In this document: positions 9,007 to 18,090 of the stretch, piece after piece
Layout of the letters: each line of letters begins with the position of its first letter
Position numbering within the stretch: position 1 is the stretch's first letter
NCBI GenBank assembly: GCA_028033615.1
Contig: JAOFDG010000010.1
Coordinates: 1-44,310, forward strand
Length of the DNA stretch: 44,310 bases
Source: Verrucomicrobiales bacterium
GTDB lineage: Bacteria; Verrucomicrobiota; Verrucomicrobiia; Verrucomicrobiales; DEV007
Reading direction: 5' to 3'
Translations under genes and position numbers: made by a program
Notes under the pieces: model-generated
Seen by the model: only the letters and a program-made list of their open reading frames with translations
Told to the model about the DNA's origin: nothing
The model's database searches: none

Positions 9007-10140
9007 ATGAAGAAATTCACAACATTAATTATTTCCAGCATGTTTTTTGCTGGTTTTTGCCACGCTCAAGTTCAGGGAAATGAATCTTTAAAGAGAGAGG
9101 TTCAGCACGCTGTGTCAAAGGGTGTAGCATTCCTTGCAAAAAAACAGGAAGAAGATGGCAGATGGGGTGAAGAGAATTATCCGGCATTAACAGGTTTGGT
9201 AGTTCAGTCAATTCTTGGAGATCCTTCTAGAGAAGGCGTTGCTCTGCCTGATAGCGCTACGAGAGGTCTTGATTACATTAGATCAAAAGTTCGCCTTGAT
9301 GGTGGAATTTATGGGAAGGGTCTAGGTTCATACAATACTTCGATTTGTATGATGGCTTTGTTGGAAGCAGGTCTAGATAAAGACAAAGAAATTATAATGA
9401 AAGCACGTAAATTCTTAGTCAATCAACAGTCTGATTTTGATCGTAAAGGGGAGACTGATAACGTTTTTGATGGAGGTGTAGGATATGGATCAAGTTATTC
9501 TCATCCTGACCTATCAAATACCTATCATGCCCTGGAGGCTTTGCACTATACCAAAGAACTAGTTAAAGATGTTCAAGGAGAAGTTCTTGATCTTGACTGG
9601 GGGGCTGCAATTACTTTTGTCAGCAACTGTCAGCAGAGATCTGAATCAAATAAACAAGAATGGGTGAGTAAGGATGCTAAAGACCAAGGAGGATTCGTTT
9701 ACTTTCCTGGAAAGAGTATGTCTACCGAGGAATCAGCTGAAGGTAAGGTGGCTTTGCGTTCCTATGGTAGTATGAGTTATGCCGGGCTTTTAAGTTTTGT
9801 GTATGCTGACATGAAAAAAAGCGACCCAAGAATCGTTGCTGTCAAAGATTGGCTTAAGAAAAATTATTCAGTTTCTCAAAATCCAGGAATGGGTCCGCAG
9901 GGGCTTTATTATTACTACAACACTATGTCTAAGGCTTTAAATATTTTAGACGTGGATGAGTTTGAGTTGGAGACTGGCAAGAAAGTGAATTGGCGGGACC
10001 AATTGACAAAAAAACTTTTTGATCTGCAAAAACCTGACGGTTCATGGTCTAATGAGAATGGCCGTTGGTGGGAAAAGGATCCAGTCCTCACGACTTGTTA
10101 TTCTCTTTTATGCCTTCAGAGAATGTACTCAAGGCTATAA
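9007..10140 (+). CDS. Exported squalene-oxidase/prenyltransferase-repeat protein
   Basis: A 377-residue protein with a signal peptide (1-20, ending CHAQ) and several alpha/alpha-toroid repeats of the prenyltransferase/squalene-oxidase class. Examples are the block around QEEDGRWGEE, the block LDGGIYGKGLGSYNTS, DQGGFVYFPG and KPDGSWSNENGRWWE. These are QW-like motifs, but no DxDD acid motif of a hopene cyclase is present and the protein is exported, so it is probably not a terpene cyclase. Such proteins are common in Planctomycetes and Verrucomicrobia with no settled role. A paralogue lies at 42945-43970. It follows the YdjY-like gene by 20 bp. Confidence 0.85.
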   Translation: MKKFTTLIISSMFFAGFCHAQVQGNESLKREVQHAVSKGVAFLAKKQEEDGRWGEENYPALTGLVVQSILGDPSREGVALPDSATRGLDYIRSKVRLDGGIYGKGLGSYNTSICMMALLEAGLDKDKEIIMKARKFLVNQQSDFDRKGETDNVFDGGVGYGSSYSHPDLSNTYHALEALHYTKELVKDVQGEVLDLDWGAAITFVSNCQQRSESNKQEWVSKDAKDQGGFVYFPGKSMSTEESAEGKVALRSYGSMSYAGLLSFVYADMKKSDPRIVAVKDWLKKNYSVSQNPGMGPQGLYYYYNTMSKALNILDVDEFELETGKKVNWRDQLTKKLFDLQKPDGSWSNENGRWWEKDPVLTTCYSLLCLQRMYSRL

Positions 10141-10193
10141 TTTTTGATTAATAGTTATATTACCATTCAAAAAGATTGATGCCTTAGCCCTGT

Positions 10194-13100
10194 ATGTGTT
10201 ATAAAACGCACATGAGAGTTAAATTTCATACTGTCCTCTTTCTTTTATCTATTTTTTTTATTGGTCATCTAGGTGCTACTGAGGTAGCCAATTCAATTAA
10301 CGACTTTAGTCTTGATGGAACTCAAGGCGATAACGGTTGGGTCTCTGGTTATCGTAATTATTCTTTAGATGGCGGGGGAGATGATTATCAGCCTAATGAG
10401 GATTTTATAGCATTTGACCAGAATGAGCATTGGAGAGGTGAGGGTTGGCGCCTTGTACCATCCAACGCTCCTTGGACACTGTTAAATTCAGAGCTTGCTC
10501 ATCCTAATGGGCAAAATAACGGAGAAGAGCACTGGGCAATTAGAAGATGGGAGTCTGATCGTAGTGGTCCATTAGCCTTTACTTGGAGTCTTAGAGAACA
10601 GAATGATGGAGGGAGCGGGGTTGGAGGATCGTTGCATCATAATGGAGTGCTGGTAGATTCTGCCTCAACGGATGACACTAATGGGTTCACTAGAACTTAT
10701 TACCTTAACATTGAGTCTGGTGATGTTGTGGATTTGGCGCTGACTCCAGTCGGCCCTAGTGGAGATAGGGCCGATGGTGCAGACGGATCATATTATTCAA
10801 TGATCATTGATGATGAGGTTAATGATATTGAAACTCAACCTGATGGATCAACGTTTGTTTCAGCTACAGGTGATGATGATGACGAGGATGGTCTTCCAGA
10901 CAATTGGGAGGAGCTTTACTCGCCAGGCGATTTGTCAGCTTTGAATGGAGATGGCGTGGCCGATTATGATGAGGATGGATTAAGTGATTTACAGGAGTTT
11001 AACATTAAATCAAATCCAGACGAATCTGATACAGATAATGATGGGCTTGATGACTTCGTAGAAGTAGATGAACATTCTTCAGACCCTACTTTACCTGATA
11101 CCGATGGTGATGGGATTGAAGATGGCGATGAGGTCTTAGGTTCTCCACCTACTAGCCCGATACTAGCCGATACTGATTCGGATGGATTTAATGATAGTGA
11201 GGAGCTGTTTTTTAATAGTGATCCTACTCTTTCCAATGATACGCCTTTGACTTTGTTGATTGGAAATTCTTCATCAGAGTGGTCTGACGGTATTCAAGGT
11301 CAAGACAATTGGACTAACGGTTGGCGAAATGTCACTGCTGATGGAGGTGGAGAAAATTATGACCCTCGGACCGATTTTAACGCTTTTAATGGAGGACCAG
11401 ATGATGGAGCCTGGAACGGAGTTCAACAGCAATGGAATGGAAACGCTTGGGATTTAAATACTGCAGGTGCCCCTCCATGGACTTTTCTTGGAAGCGAGGA
11501 TACCCATCCTAATGGAACCAATAATGGTGAAGAGCATCATACTATTCGTCGTTGGACGGCTACTGCTGGTGAGGAAATTGATACGGTCACGCCAGTGACA
11601 ATCATCTGGAATGTGCGAAAAAGGGGAGGCGGTGGTGATGGAGTCACTGGTTCTATTCATCACAATGGTGAAATGATTGATAGTCATGCAATTGCAGGTG
11701 ACGACACTGTAGGGTCTGACCGGATTGTTTATGCAAACATAAGCCCGGGTGATTTTATTGATCTCGGGCACAGTCCTGTAGGCACGACTGGCACTGGCGA
11801 TGGTTCTGATTCTTCTGTCAACTGGATGAGAATTGATTTGAGGTTGCCGGATAATCCTACTCAGCCGGATGGATCTACTTTTATTCCGGCTTCGGGTGAA
11901 GATACTGATGCTGACGAACTACCTGACGCATGGGAATTATCGATTTTTGATGGTGATCTTACTCAGCTTAGTGGTCTCAATGGTGCAGACCTTGATGACG
12001 ATGGTTTGCCGGATATTGATGAATTTAGTCTTGGAACAAATCCAAATAATTCAGACTCAGATAAAGATGGATTAAAGGATGGAGAAGAAGTCAGTGAGCA
12101 TAAGACTGACCCAAAAAATGACGATACAGATAATGATGGTATTGCAGATGGAGATGAAATAAATGGAGAAAATGGTTATGTAACTTTAGCGAACAACGCT
12201 GATACTGATGGGGATGGGTTGAAAGATGGAGAAGAAGTAGAGAAACATTCAACTGATCCTTTGAAAGCTGATTCTGACGGGGATGGAGTAAATGACGGAT
12301 ATGAAGTGACAAGGTTCTTTGATCCTCTCGACGCATCAATTAACCCCTCAACCTTACTTGCCGATTCCTATGAGGAGTTTTCTGGAGTTCAAGGTCAAGA
12401 TGACTGGCAGTATGGTTATCGTAATTTGACTCTAGATGGAGGTGAAGTTGAAAGTTATGATTCAGAAAATGATTTCGTTGCTTTTGATGAGGCAGAGCAT
12501 TGGAGACCAGGTTGGAGGCTTGCTCCTTCAGCCGCCCCATGGACACTTTTTAATGGACCTGAGGGGACTCATCCAAATGGTACAAATAGTGCACCTAACG
12601 AAGAGCACTGGACAATTCGAAGATGGTCGGCAGACGAGATAACTTCAGAGACTCCAGTAGGTTTAAAGTGGCATACTAGAAAATCAAATCTTAATGGAGG
12701 AGGTGTCACGGGTAGTCTTTTTGTTAATGGAGAGATGATGGATTCTGTGTCTTTTGCCGGTAATGATGGTGTTGGTGAGATTCGGACTTGGTATGCGAAC
12801 CTTAATCCTGGAGATATTGTTGATTTAGCGCTGACTCCTGTAGGTCCTGATGGTAATGCTCAAGATGGCTCAGATGGCTCAGCGAATTGGCTAAGGGTAG
12901 ATACTTACATTCCCATAGGAGCAAAACAGCCAGACGGGTCTCCATTTCTTGCAGCTTTGAAGCAGGGACTACAAATTTCTGATGTATTCTTAGATATAGA
13001 TAATAAGACTATCGTTGTGTCTTGGCCTTCTGGTACTGGGAGAAGCTACGCTTTAGACGTTTCGACTGCTCTTTTAGGATCAGTTGAAGATGGTTCATGG

Positions 13101-13217
13101 GAGGAATATGATGACAGTATTCCTGGTGAAGAAGATGAGACTAGTTACGAAGTCATCATCGAAGATGAAATACCTGAGAGGTTTTTCATAAGAGTTAGAG
13201 ATATTACGGGCTTGTAA
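10194..13217 (+). CDS. Large secreted protein with a triplicated ~190-residue domain and calcium repeats
   Basis: A 1007-residue protein with a signal peptide; the ATG at 10194 or the ATG at 10212 may be used, both leading into the same hydrophobic stretch. It contains three copies of a domain I do not recognise (about 36-222, 361-563 and 728-918). Each has QGxDxW, GYRN or GWRN, a DGG stretch, an AFD or AFN, APWTxx, HPNG, EEHWxIRRW, GSxxxNG, a GDxxDLAxTPVGP-type segment and QPDGSxF. Between the copies are thrombospondin-3-type DxDxDG repeats (about 226-345 and 568-712), expected to bind calcium. The C-terminus (about 925-1007) has the SWPSxxGRSYxLDxS and RFFIRVR pattern of the terminal beta domain also seen in the first protein of the window. 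The function is unknown; the context suggests an extracellular or surface-attached role. Confidence 0.88.
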   Translation: MCYKTHMRVKFHTVLFLLSIFFIGHLGATEVANSINDFSLDGTQGDNGWVSGYRNYSLDGGGDDYQPNEDFIAFDQNEHWRGEGWRLVPSNAPWTLLNSELAHPNGQNNGEEHWAIRRWESDRSGPLAFTWSLREQNDGGSGVGGSLHHNGVLVDSASTDDTNGFTRTYYLNIESGDVVDLALTPVGPSGDRADGADGSYYSMIIDDEVNDIETQPDGSTFVSATGDDDDEDGLPDNWEELYSPGDLSALNGDGVADYDEDGLSDLQEFNIKSNPDESDTDNDGLDDFVEVDEHSSDPTLPDTDGDGIEDGDEVLGSPPTSPILADTDSDGFNDSEELFFNSDPTLSNDTPLTLLIGNSSSEWSDGIQGQDNWTNGWRNVTADGGGENYDPRTDFNAFNGGPDDGAWNGVQQQWNGNAWDLNTAGAPPWTFLGSEDTHPNGTNNGEEHHTIRRWTATAGEEIDTVTPVTIIWNVRKRGGGGDGVTGSIHHNGEMIDSHAIAGDDTVGSDRIVYANISPGDFIDLGHSPVGTTGTGDGSDSSVNWMRIDLRLPDNPTQPDGSTFIPASGEDTDADELPDAWELSIFDGDLTQLSGLNGADLDDDGLPDIDEFSLGTNPNNSDSDKDGLKDGEEVSEHKTDPKNDDTDNDGIADGDEINGENGYVTLANNADTDGDGLKDGEEVEKHSTDPLKADSDGDGVNDGYEVTRFFDPLDASINPSTLLADSYEEFSGVQGQDDWQYGYRNLTLDGGEVESYDSENDFVAFDEAEHWRPGWRLAPSAAPWTLFNGPEGTHPNGTNSAPNEEHWTIRRWSADEITSETPVGLKWHTRKSNLNGGGVTGSLFVNGEMMDSVSFAGNDGVGEIRTWYANLNPGDIVDLALTPVGPDGNAQDGSDGSANWLRVDTYIPIGAKQPDGSPFLAALKQGLQISDVFLDIDNKTIVVSWPSGTGRSYALDVSTALLGSVEDGSWEEYDDSIPGEEDETSYEVIIEDEIPERFFIRVRDITGL
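10299..12947 (+). repeat. Three copies of an unrecognised protein domain
   Basis: Within the 1007-residue protein the copies are encoded at about 10299-10859, 11274-11882 and 12375-12947. Conserved landmarks in order are QGxDxW, GxRN, DGG, AFD/AFN, APWT, HPNG, EEHxxIRRW, GSxxxNG, GDxxDLxxxPVG and QPDGS. Trp, His and Asp/Gly positions are conserved best. The middle copy has an insertion with GAWNGVQQQWNGNAWDL before the APPWT motif. The copies have clearly diverged at the DNA level, so the triplication is old. Confidence 0.85.
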
Positions 13218-13279
13218 TAAACAAAATTTTTTTAGATAGAATAGCTCTTTTGTGGAGACTTTATTTGCGCTAGTTTAAG

Positions 13280-16200
13280 GTGGTGCTTTTACATGAAAAA
13301 TTAATACCTGCCTTTACATTCATTCTGGCAACCTTGCTATTTTCATGCAATAAAGGTGGCAATTCAGGCGATGTAAAGCCGGCTACTAAAGTCGAAAATC
13401 AGATTCGCGAGTCGACTGTATCAGGTGTCAAACAAGAGCCTCCTGTTTATGATCCCAAGGCTGGAGGGTGGGCAGTTGAAGAATGGAATGAGAAAATCAC
13501 CTCTTCTCTTAAAAAGCTTAGTACAAAAATTATTAATGACGAAAATTGGGATGTTTTTGCAGAATCAATATCTGATAATTTTGAGTCTGCTTTTTTTAGT
13601 ATTCCCATTGTTCCAGAATTAATTGCTGATGGTAAAGTTGAAGTTTTTTCAAAACATGGAGACCCTATTGAGTATTCTTCATTTTCAAGTTCTCTCAAAA
13701 ATTTAATAAGTTCTGTCGCATTATTGGGAAATTTAGAGAGGGCTAGTTTCAAGGTCGTTGATATTAAGGAACTAGATAAAAAGAAGATTCAATCTGAAGT
13801 CATTGTTCACTTTGGTGGAAAATCAAAAGGCACTTACCGTGAATTAAAGGGACTAATGAAAATGATATGGTCCATAAAGAAAGACAGTACGAATCTTGTT
13901 TCTGTTCAAGGGACTTTTACAGCATCACTTTCGACAATTGGAAAATTTGTTGATGTAACTGAATCTGCCTTTGGTAATGTTGTTGATTTTAAGAATCAGT
14001 TTTATCGTGGTCAGGATTATTGGACTTCAAGGATAGAGATGTTGACGGGTATTGATGTGGGAGGTTGGCAGGGTGTTTCAATTGCAGATGTTAATGGTGA
14101 CAACCTCGATGATGTATATATTGCTCAGCCAGGCGGGTTGCCTAATAGACTATATGTGAGAAACAGGGAAGGAGGCTTTGAAGACTGGTCGAAAAGTTCA
14201 TTCATTAATTTCTTGGATTCCTCTCACGGGAACCTTTTCGTTGATCTGGACAATGATGGTGATCAAGATCTTGTCTCTGGTGTTCAGGAGGGATTGTTGA
14301 TTATGGAAAATAATGGAGCAGGGGTTTTCTCCAAGAGAGTCGCCCAATTATTACCTTCTGCTGTCCCTTATTCAATTACTGCTACCGATTATGATAACGA
14401 TGGGGATCTCGATTTCCATGTTTGCTGCTATACCCGGAAAGCAGGAATTCAACATCATCTTTTTGCCCGGCCTGTACCTTATCATGATGCGAATAATGGT
14501 GGAAGAAATGCCCTCTTTCGTAATGACGGAAATTGGCAGTTTAAGAATGTTACCGTTTTGGAAGGTATGGAGCAAAATAATCAGAGGTTTAGTTATGCTG
14601 CTTCATGGGAGGATTATGACAATGATGGTGATATGGATCTCTATATTGCCAATGACTTTGGTAGGAATAATCTTTATCGCAATGACCACGGGGCTGTGGA
14701 AGGTTCACGATTCAAGGATGTCTCTGAAGAGGTTGGTGTAGTTGATATTGGTCCAGGGATGTCAGTGACATGGGGCGATTATGACAATAATGGGCTCCCT
14801 GACCTTTACGTTTCCAATATGTTTTCATCAGCTGGAAATAGGATTACTTCACAGGAGCGGTTTCATAATTCGGCTGATCAGAATACTAGAAATTACTACA
14901 GAAGGCATGCCAGAGGAAATTCACTTTTTACCAACTTAGGTAACGGATTTTTTGAAGATCATAGTATTTCAAGGGGAGTGAATGTTGGCCGTTGGGCATG
15001 GGCTTCTCGTTTTGAGGACATGGATGGTGATGGTTATCAGGACATTTATGTAGCCAATGGATTTATAACGCAGTCTGATTCTGGTGACTTGTGAAGTTTT
15101 TATTGGCGGCAGGTCGTGTCGCAGTCTCCTCTTTCTGATTCGAGAGGTGCTTCAGATTCTTATTTAGAATCCTTTGGAAAATTAGCCCAAAGAATACGCT
15201 CAGGAAATTCGTTCAGTGGTAATGAAAGAAATTGTGCATTTATAAATTCTGGTGATGGTAAATTTGCTGATGTTTCATATTCGCTTGGTCTAGATTTAAT
15301 AGACGATTCTAGAGGCTTAGCAGTGACAGATTTAGATGGAGACGGCGACCCTGATTATTTTTTAACTAATCGAACGGCGCCGCGTTTTAGGGTGCTTAGA
15401 AATGACTTAAAGAATGAGAACAGGTGGTTGGTTCTAAAATTAATAGGTGACCCCAATAAAAAATGTTCGAGGGACGCTATTGGTGCAAGGGTTGAAGTTA
15501 GGCTAAATGATAGAAATATTTTCAGAACCCTTTACGCGGGGGATTCTTTTTTAAGTCAATCATCGAAGGATCTGAGATTTGGAATCGGTAAATCTGAAAC
15601 TCTTCAAGATGCCAGAGTTCGATGGCCTTCTGGTGAAATTGAAATTTTTGAACTTGATTCTGGAGTGGGAAAATTCATTTTGAGCCAAGGGTCTGGAAAA
15701 ATTGAGAGTCATGAGAGAATTACCTTCAAAGAGAAGTTTGCTCTGGTGCCTTTAAAGCTTCCTAAAAAAACTGATGAGCTCAGGATTAGGCTTTCACAGC
15801 CATTGAAATTGCCAGAAGGCCTTGATTATAAAGATCTCAATGGCAATAAATTACTCGTAGATGAGTTAACTCAAAATGGCCCGCTGTTGATTAATTTATG
15901 GGCCAATTGGTGCGCGCCATGCCTTAAGGAGCTTAAAGAGTTAGCACAAAATTCTTCAATTTTAAGAGATGAAAGGATCGAGGTCATTGCTCTCAGTGTT
16001 GATAATATATATGAAGATAGGGGAATCGGATCAGAAGAAGTAATTGAAAAAGTTCGTCTCTCTGGATACGAAGGTCGTTTAGGTTTTGCTACAAGATCAT
16101 TGGTGGATACGCTTGATGGTCTGATTAAGAAATCAGTTTATAGGCATAATGATTTTCCAATACCTTCAAGCTTTCTGATCGATAGAGGCTCTTGGTTGAC

Positions 16201-17065
16201 GGTTATATATAAAGGGCCAGCGAGTTTCAACCAGATCATTGAAGACAAAAATAAAATGGGTCTAGGTCCAGACGTCGCGAGAAAAGAATCTTCTCCATTC
16301 GAGGGGTTATGGACACAAAAAGAATTTATTAGAAACCCGATAGCAGTATCAAAAATTTATTTTAATTCTGGTTATCCTGAGGAGGCTAAAAATCATCTTT
16401 CAAGTTTTCTTTCGACCCACAAGGTGATACCAGGAAAAGACATAGGGTCTCGAAAATTACTCCAACTTTCACAGGTTCATTTCCAGCTTGCTGAAATTCT
16501 ATCTAAATTAGGAGATAATGATACAGCCTTAAGCCAATTCAAGGCGGCATCACATCTCAATCCAAATAATGAGAGAATGAAGCTAAGAAAAATTTTTTCA
16601 ATGGCAGAAGCAGGAGAGGGAAAAGAAGCAGAAGGCTTGGCCAAGAAACTTTGTGAGAAATTCCCACAAAACATTAATCATCTAACTTTGCTAGGTGATG
16701 TTTATTATGCTCTCGGCAAGGAAAAAAAAGCTGCGGATACTTATAACAAAATACTTAGGATCAATTCAAAAACAATTCCTGCAATTCAAGGTTTATCATG
16801 GATAAAATCTACCTCTAAAAATGTTCAATTGAGAGATGGCAAAGGGGCGGTGCAACTTGCTGAATTTCTTATGAAATCTCCTGGGGCTAGCAATAACGAA
16901 GAATTTAATATGATTATTGGGGCTGCTTATGAAGCAATTGGAGAATATGAAAAATCCAAATTCTACTTAAAAACGTCCTATGATTTAGCGTTAGACAGAT
17001 ACTCAACTGAAACAATAAAAATGATTAATCAAAATTTTCCTAACTTTCTTAACAAAGACAATTGA
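13280..17065 (+). CDS. Putative selenoprotein: FG-GAP/ASPIC-UnbV lipoprotein with thioredoxin and TPR domains
   Basis: I read this as one gene of about 1261 residues with UGA at codon 605 decoded as selenocysteine. The frame is continuous across the TGA at 15092-15094, and the protein family runs through it: FG-GAP/VCBS repeats before (about 255-600, many DYDNDGD-type motifs) and the ASPIC/UnbV domain after (about 716-787). The N-terminus is a lipoprotein signal with lipobox LLFSC (Cys23), so the protein should be membrane-anchored outside the cytoplasm. Next come a TlpA/redoxin-like domain (about 840-975) with WCAPC (Cys878, Cys881) and a cis-Pro-like FPIPSSFLID segment, then TPR repeats (about 1060-1261). 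The start is GTG (13280, or 13283). A redox function for the selenocysteine is an inference. The alternative is two separate genes or a nonsense mutation; the hairpin after the TGA argues against this. Confidence 0.85.
15092..15094 (+). other. In-frame UGA, proposed selenocysteine codon (Sec605)
   Basis: The codons before read GFITQSDSGDL and those after read SFYWRQVVSQSP, both fitting the linker from propeller to ASPIC/UnbV domain. The 21 nt between the TGA and the next possible start (GTG at 15116) still read as sensible protein. TGA is used as a normal stop by the ion channel, rhomboid-like, sulfatase and aat genes in this window, so the genome does not reassign UGA in general. Confidence 0.85.
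15106..15122 (+). promoter_or_regulatory. Bacterial SECIS hairpin
   Basis: The 17-nt element reads GCGGCAGGTCGTGTCGC. It folds into six pairs: G106-C122, C107-G121, G108-C120, G109-T119 (wobble), C110-G118 and A111-T117 (last three digits of the position), with a five-base GGTCG loop. It begins 11 nt after the TGA; the loop begins 17 nt after it. As I recall the E. coli fdhF element, it is also a 17-nt hairpin 11 nt after its UGA, and it shares the core GCAGGUC with this one. SelB binding requires G and U in the loop, which are present; the bulged U of fdhF is absent. It lies inside the coding region, as bacterial SECIS elements do. Confidence 0.85.
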
Positions 17066-17076
17066 TTGATCTAACC

Positions 17077-17101
17077 TAATCTAGTCTTAAGATTATTTTT
17101 T
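17077..17101 (+). terminator. Weak candidate terminator after the ASPIC/UnbV gene
   Basis: An AT-rich stem TAATCT/AGATTA (17077-17082 and 17090-17095) with a 7-nt loop is followed directly by six T. The stem has little GC, so termination may be inefficient. Confidence 0.4.
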
Positions 17102-17155
17102 CAGATCACGAACCTTGCGAACTTTAAAAAAGAAGCGAAAGTAGACTTTTATTTT

Positions 17156-18073
17156 ATGTCATTAATAGATCGATTAGAGCGACGAATGAGCTGGGTAGCT
17201 ATTCCTGGAGTTGTTAAAATCATTATGCTTTTTCAGGCATTGGTATGGCTTTTAAACATCTTTCGTGATGATGACATGCTTCTTCATACCCTACTTTATT
17301 TAGATAAGGATTTAATTTTAAGTGGTCAGGTGTGGAGGCTCTTTAGTTTCATCTTCATTCCACCTGTTGGTGCAACTAGTTTTATATTTATGTTTTTTGC
17401 GGTGTTTTTTACTATTTTCTTAGGAAGCATGTTAGAAGAAATTTGGGGAAGTTTTAAGCTAACTCTTTACATAATTGGAGGTGTGGCAAGTGTTGTAATC
17501 TCTGAATTTTTAATTGGGTTTCCCAATAATTCAATAATGTTCCCTACCTTCCTCATTATTGAGTCTATTCTGTTTGCCTGTGCCGTTTATAATCCAAATT
17601 ATGTCGTAAGGTTATTTGCCATTATACCGATACGTTTATTCTGGATTGCTATTTTTGCCGCCGGAATTCTTTTGCTTCAAGCTCTTAATGATCTAAGAAC
17701 AGCCAGTCTCATTCTTGTATCACTGTTACACTTTTTCGTCGTTTTTATTCCAGGGATGAAGAGATCAATTCAAGTTAAGGCTCAGGTTTCGAGTAGGAGA
17801 AACCAGTTTGAGAATGCTCAAATTAGTAAAGATGAAGCTCTTCATTACTGCGAATATTGTGGCAAAACCGAGAAGGATGATGAGGAACTCATTTTTAGGG
17901 TTGCTGCCAATGGTATTGAATTTTGTGAGGACTGTCGTGATCAATTAAGGGTTTTAAAAAGTGATGAGCATAGTCCTTCTCGGATTATTGAAAGGAGTTC
18001 CAAAAAAACCAGACCTCCTCGTCGTAAAGGTAAGAAAGAGAGATGGAGTTACGATCAAGAAGATTCTAAATGA
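17156..18073 (+). CDS. Rhomboid-like (probably inactive) membrane protein with C-terminal zinc ribbon
   Basis: A 305-residue protein with about six membrane segments (between 18 and 200). GQVWRLFSFIF (57-67) and LEEIWGSFKLTLY (93-105) match the WR motif region and second helix of rhomboid-fold proteins. The rhomboid catalytic GxSG is missing; the corresponding region reads FPTFLIIESILFA. It is therefore likely a non-proteolytic rhomboid/derlin-type protein. The soluble tail has two CxxC pairs (Cys232, Cys235, Cys257, Cys260), a likely zinc ribbon, then a Lys/Arg-rich end. The role is unknown. It stands alone between the ASPIC/UnbV gene and the convergent trpD. Confidence 0.72.
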   Translation: MSLIDRLERRMSWVAIPGVVKIIMLFQALVWLLNIFRDDDMLLHTLLYLDKDLILSGQVWRLFSFIFIPPVGATSFIFMFFAVFFTIFLGSMLEEIWGSFKLTLYIIGGVASVVISEFLIGFPNNSIMFPTFLIIESILFACAVYNPNYVVRLFAIIPIRLFWIAIFAAGILLLQALNDLRTASLILVSLLHFFVVFIPGMKRSIQVKAQVSSRRNQFENAQISKDEALHYCEYCGKTEKDDEELIFRVAANGIEFCEDCRDQLRVLKSDEHSPSRIIERSSKKTRPPRRKGKKERWSYDQEDSK

Positions 18074-18090
18074 CTCTTACTTTACTTTTT

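Noticed and set aside
9007-10140. A terpene or hopene cyclase
   Set aside because: The toroid repeats are there but no DxDD motif, the protein is exported and about half the length of a hopene cyclase.
12091-12546. Leftward reading frames opposite the calcium repeats
   Set aside because: They are His/Leu-rich shadows of the DxDxDG codons on the other strand, without start signals or family resemblance.
15092-15094. Nonsense mutation or pseudogene
   Set aside because: Both halves are free of other stops and keep their motifs, and the hairpin sits exactly where a SECIS should be. A sequencing error cannot be ruled out from the sequence alone.
15116-17065. A separate gene starting at the GTG 15116
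   Set aside because: It would begin in mid-family, without a signal peptide although its redoxin/TPR partners are expected outside the cytoplasm, and the GTG lies inside the SECIS-like hairpin. A continuous frame through the UGA explains the sequence better.
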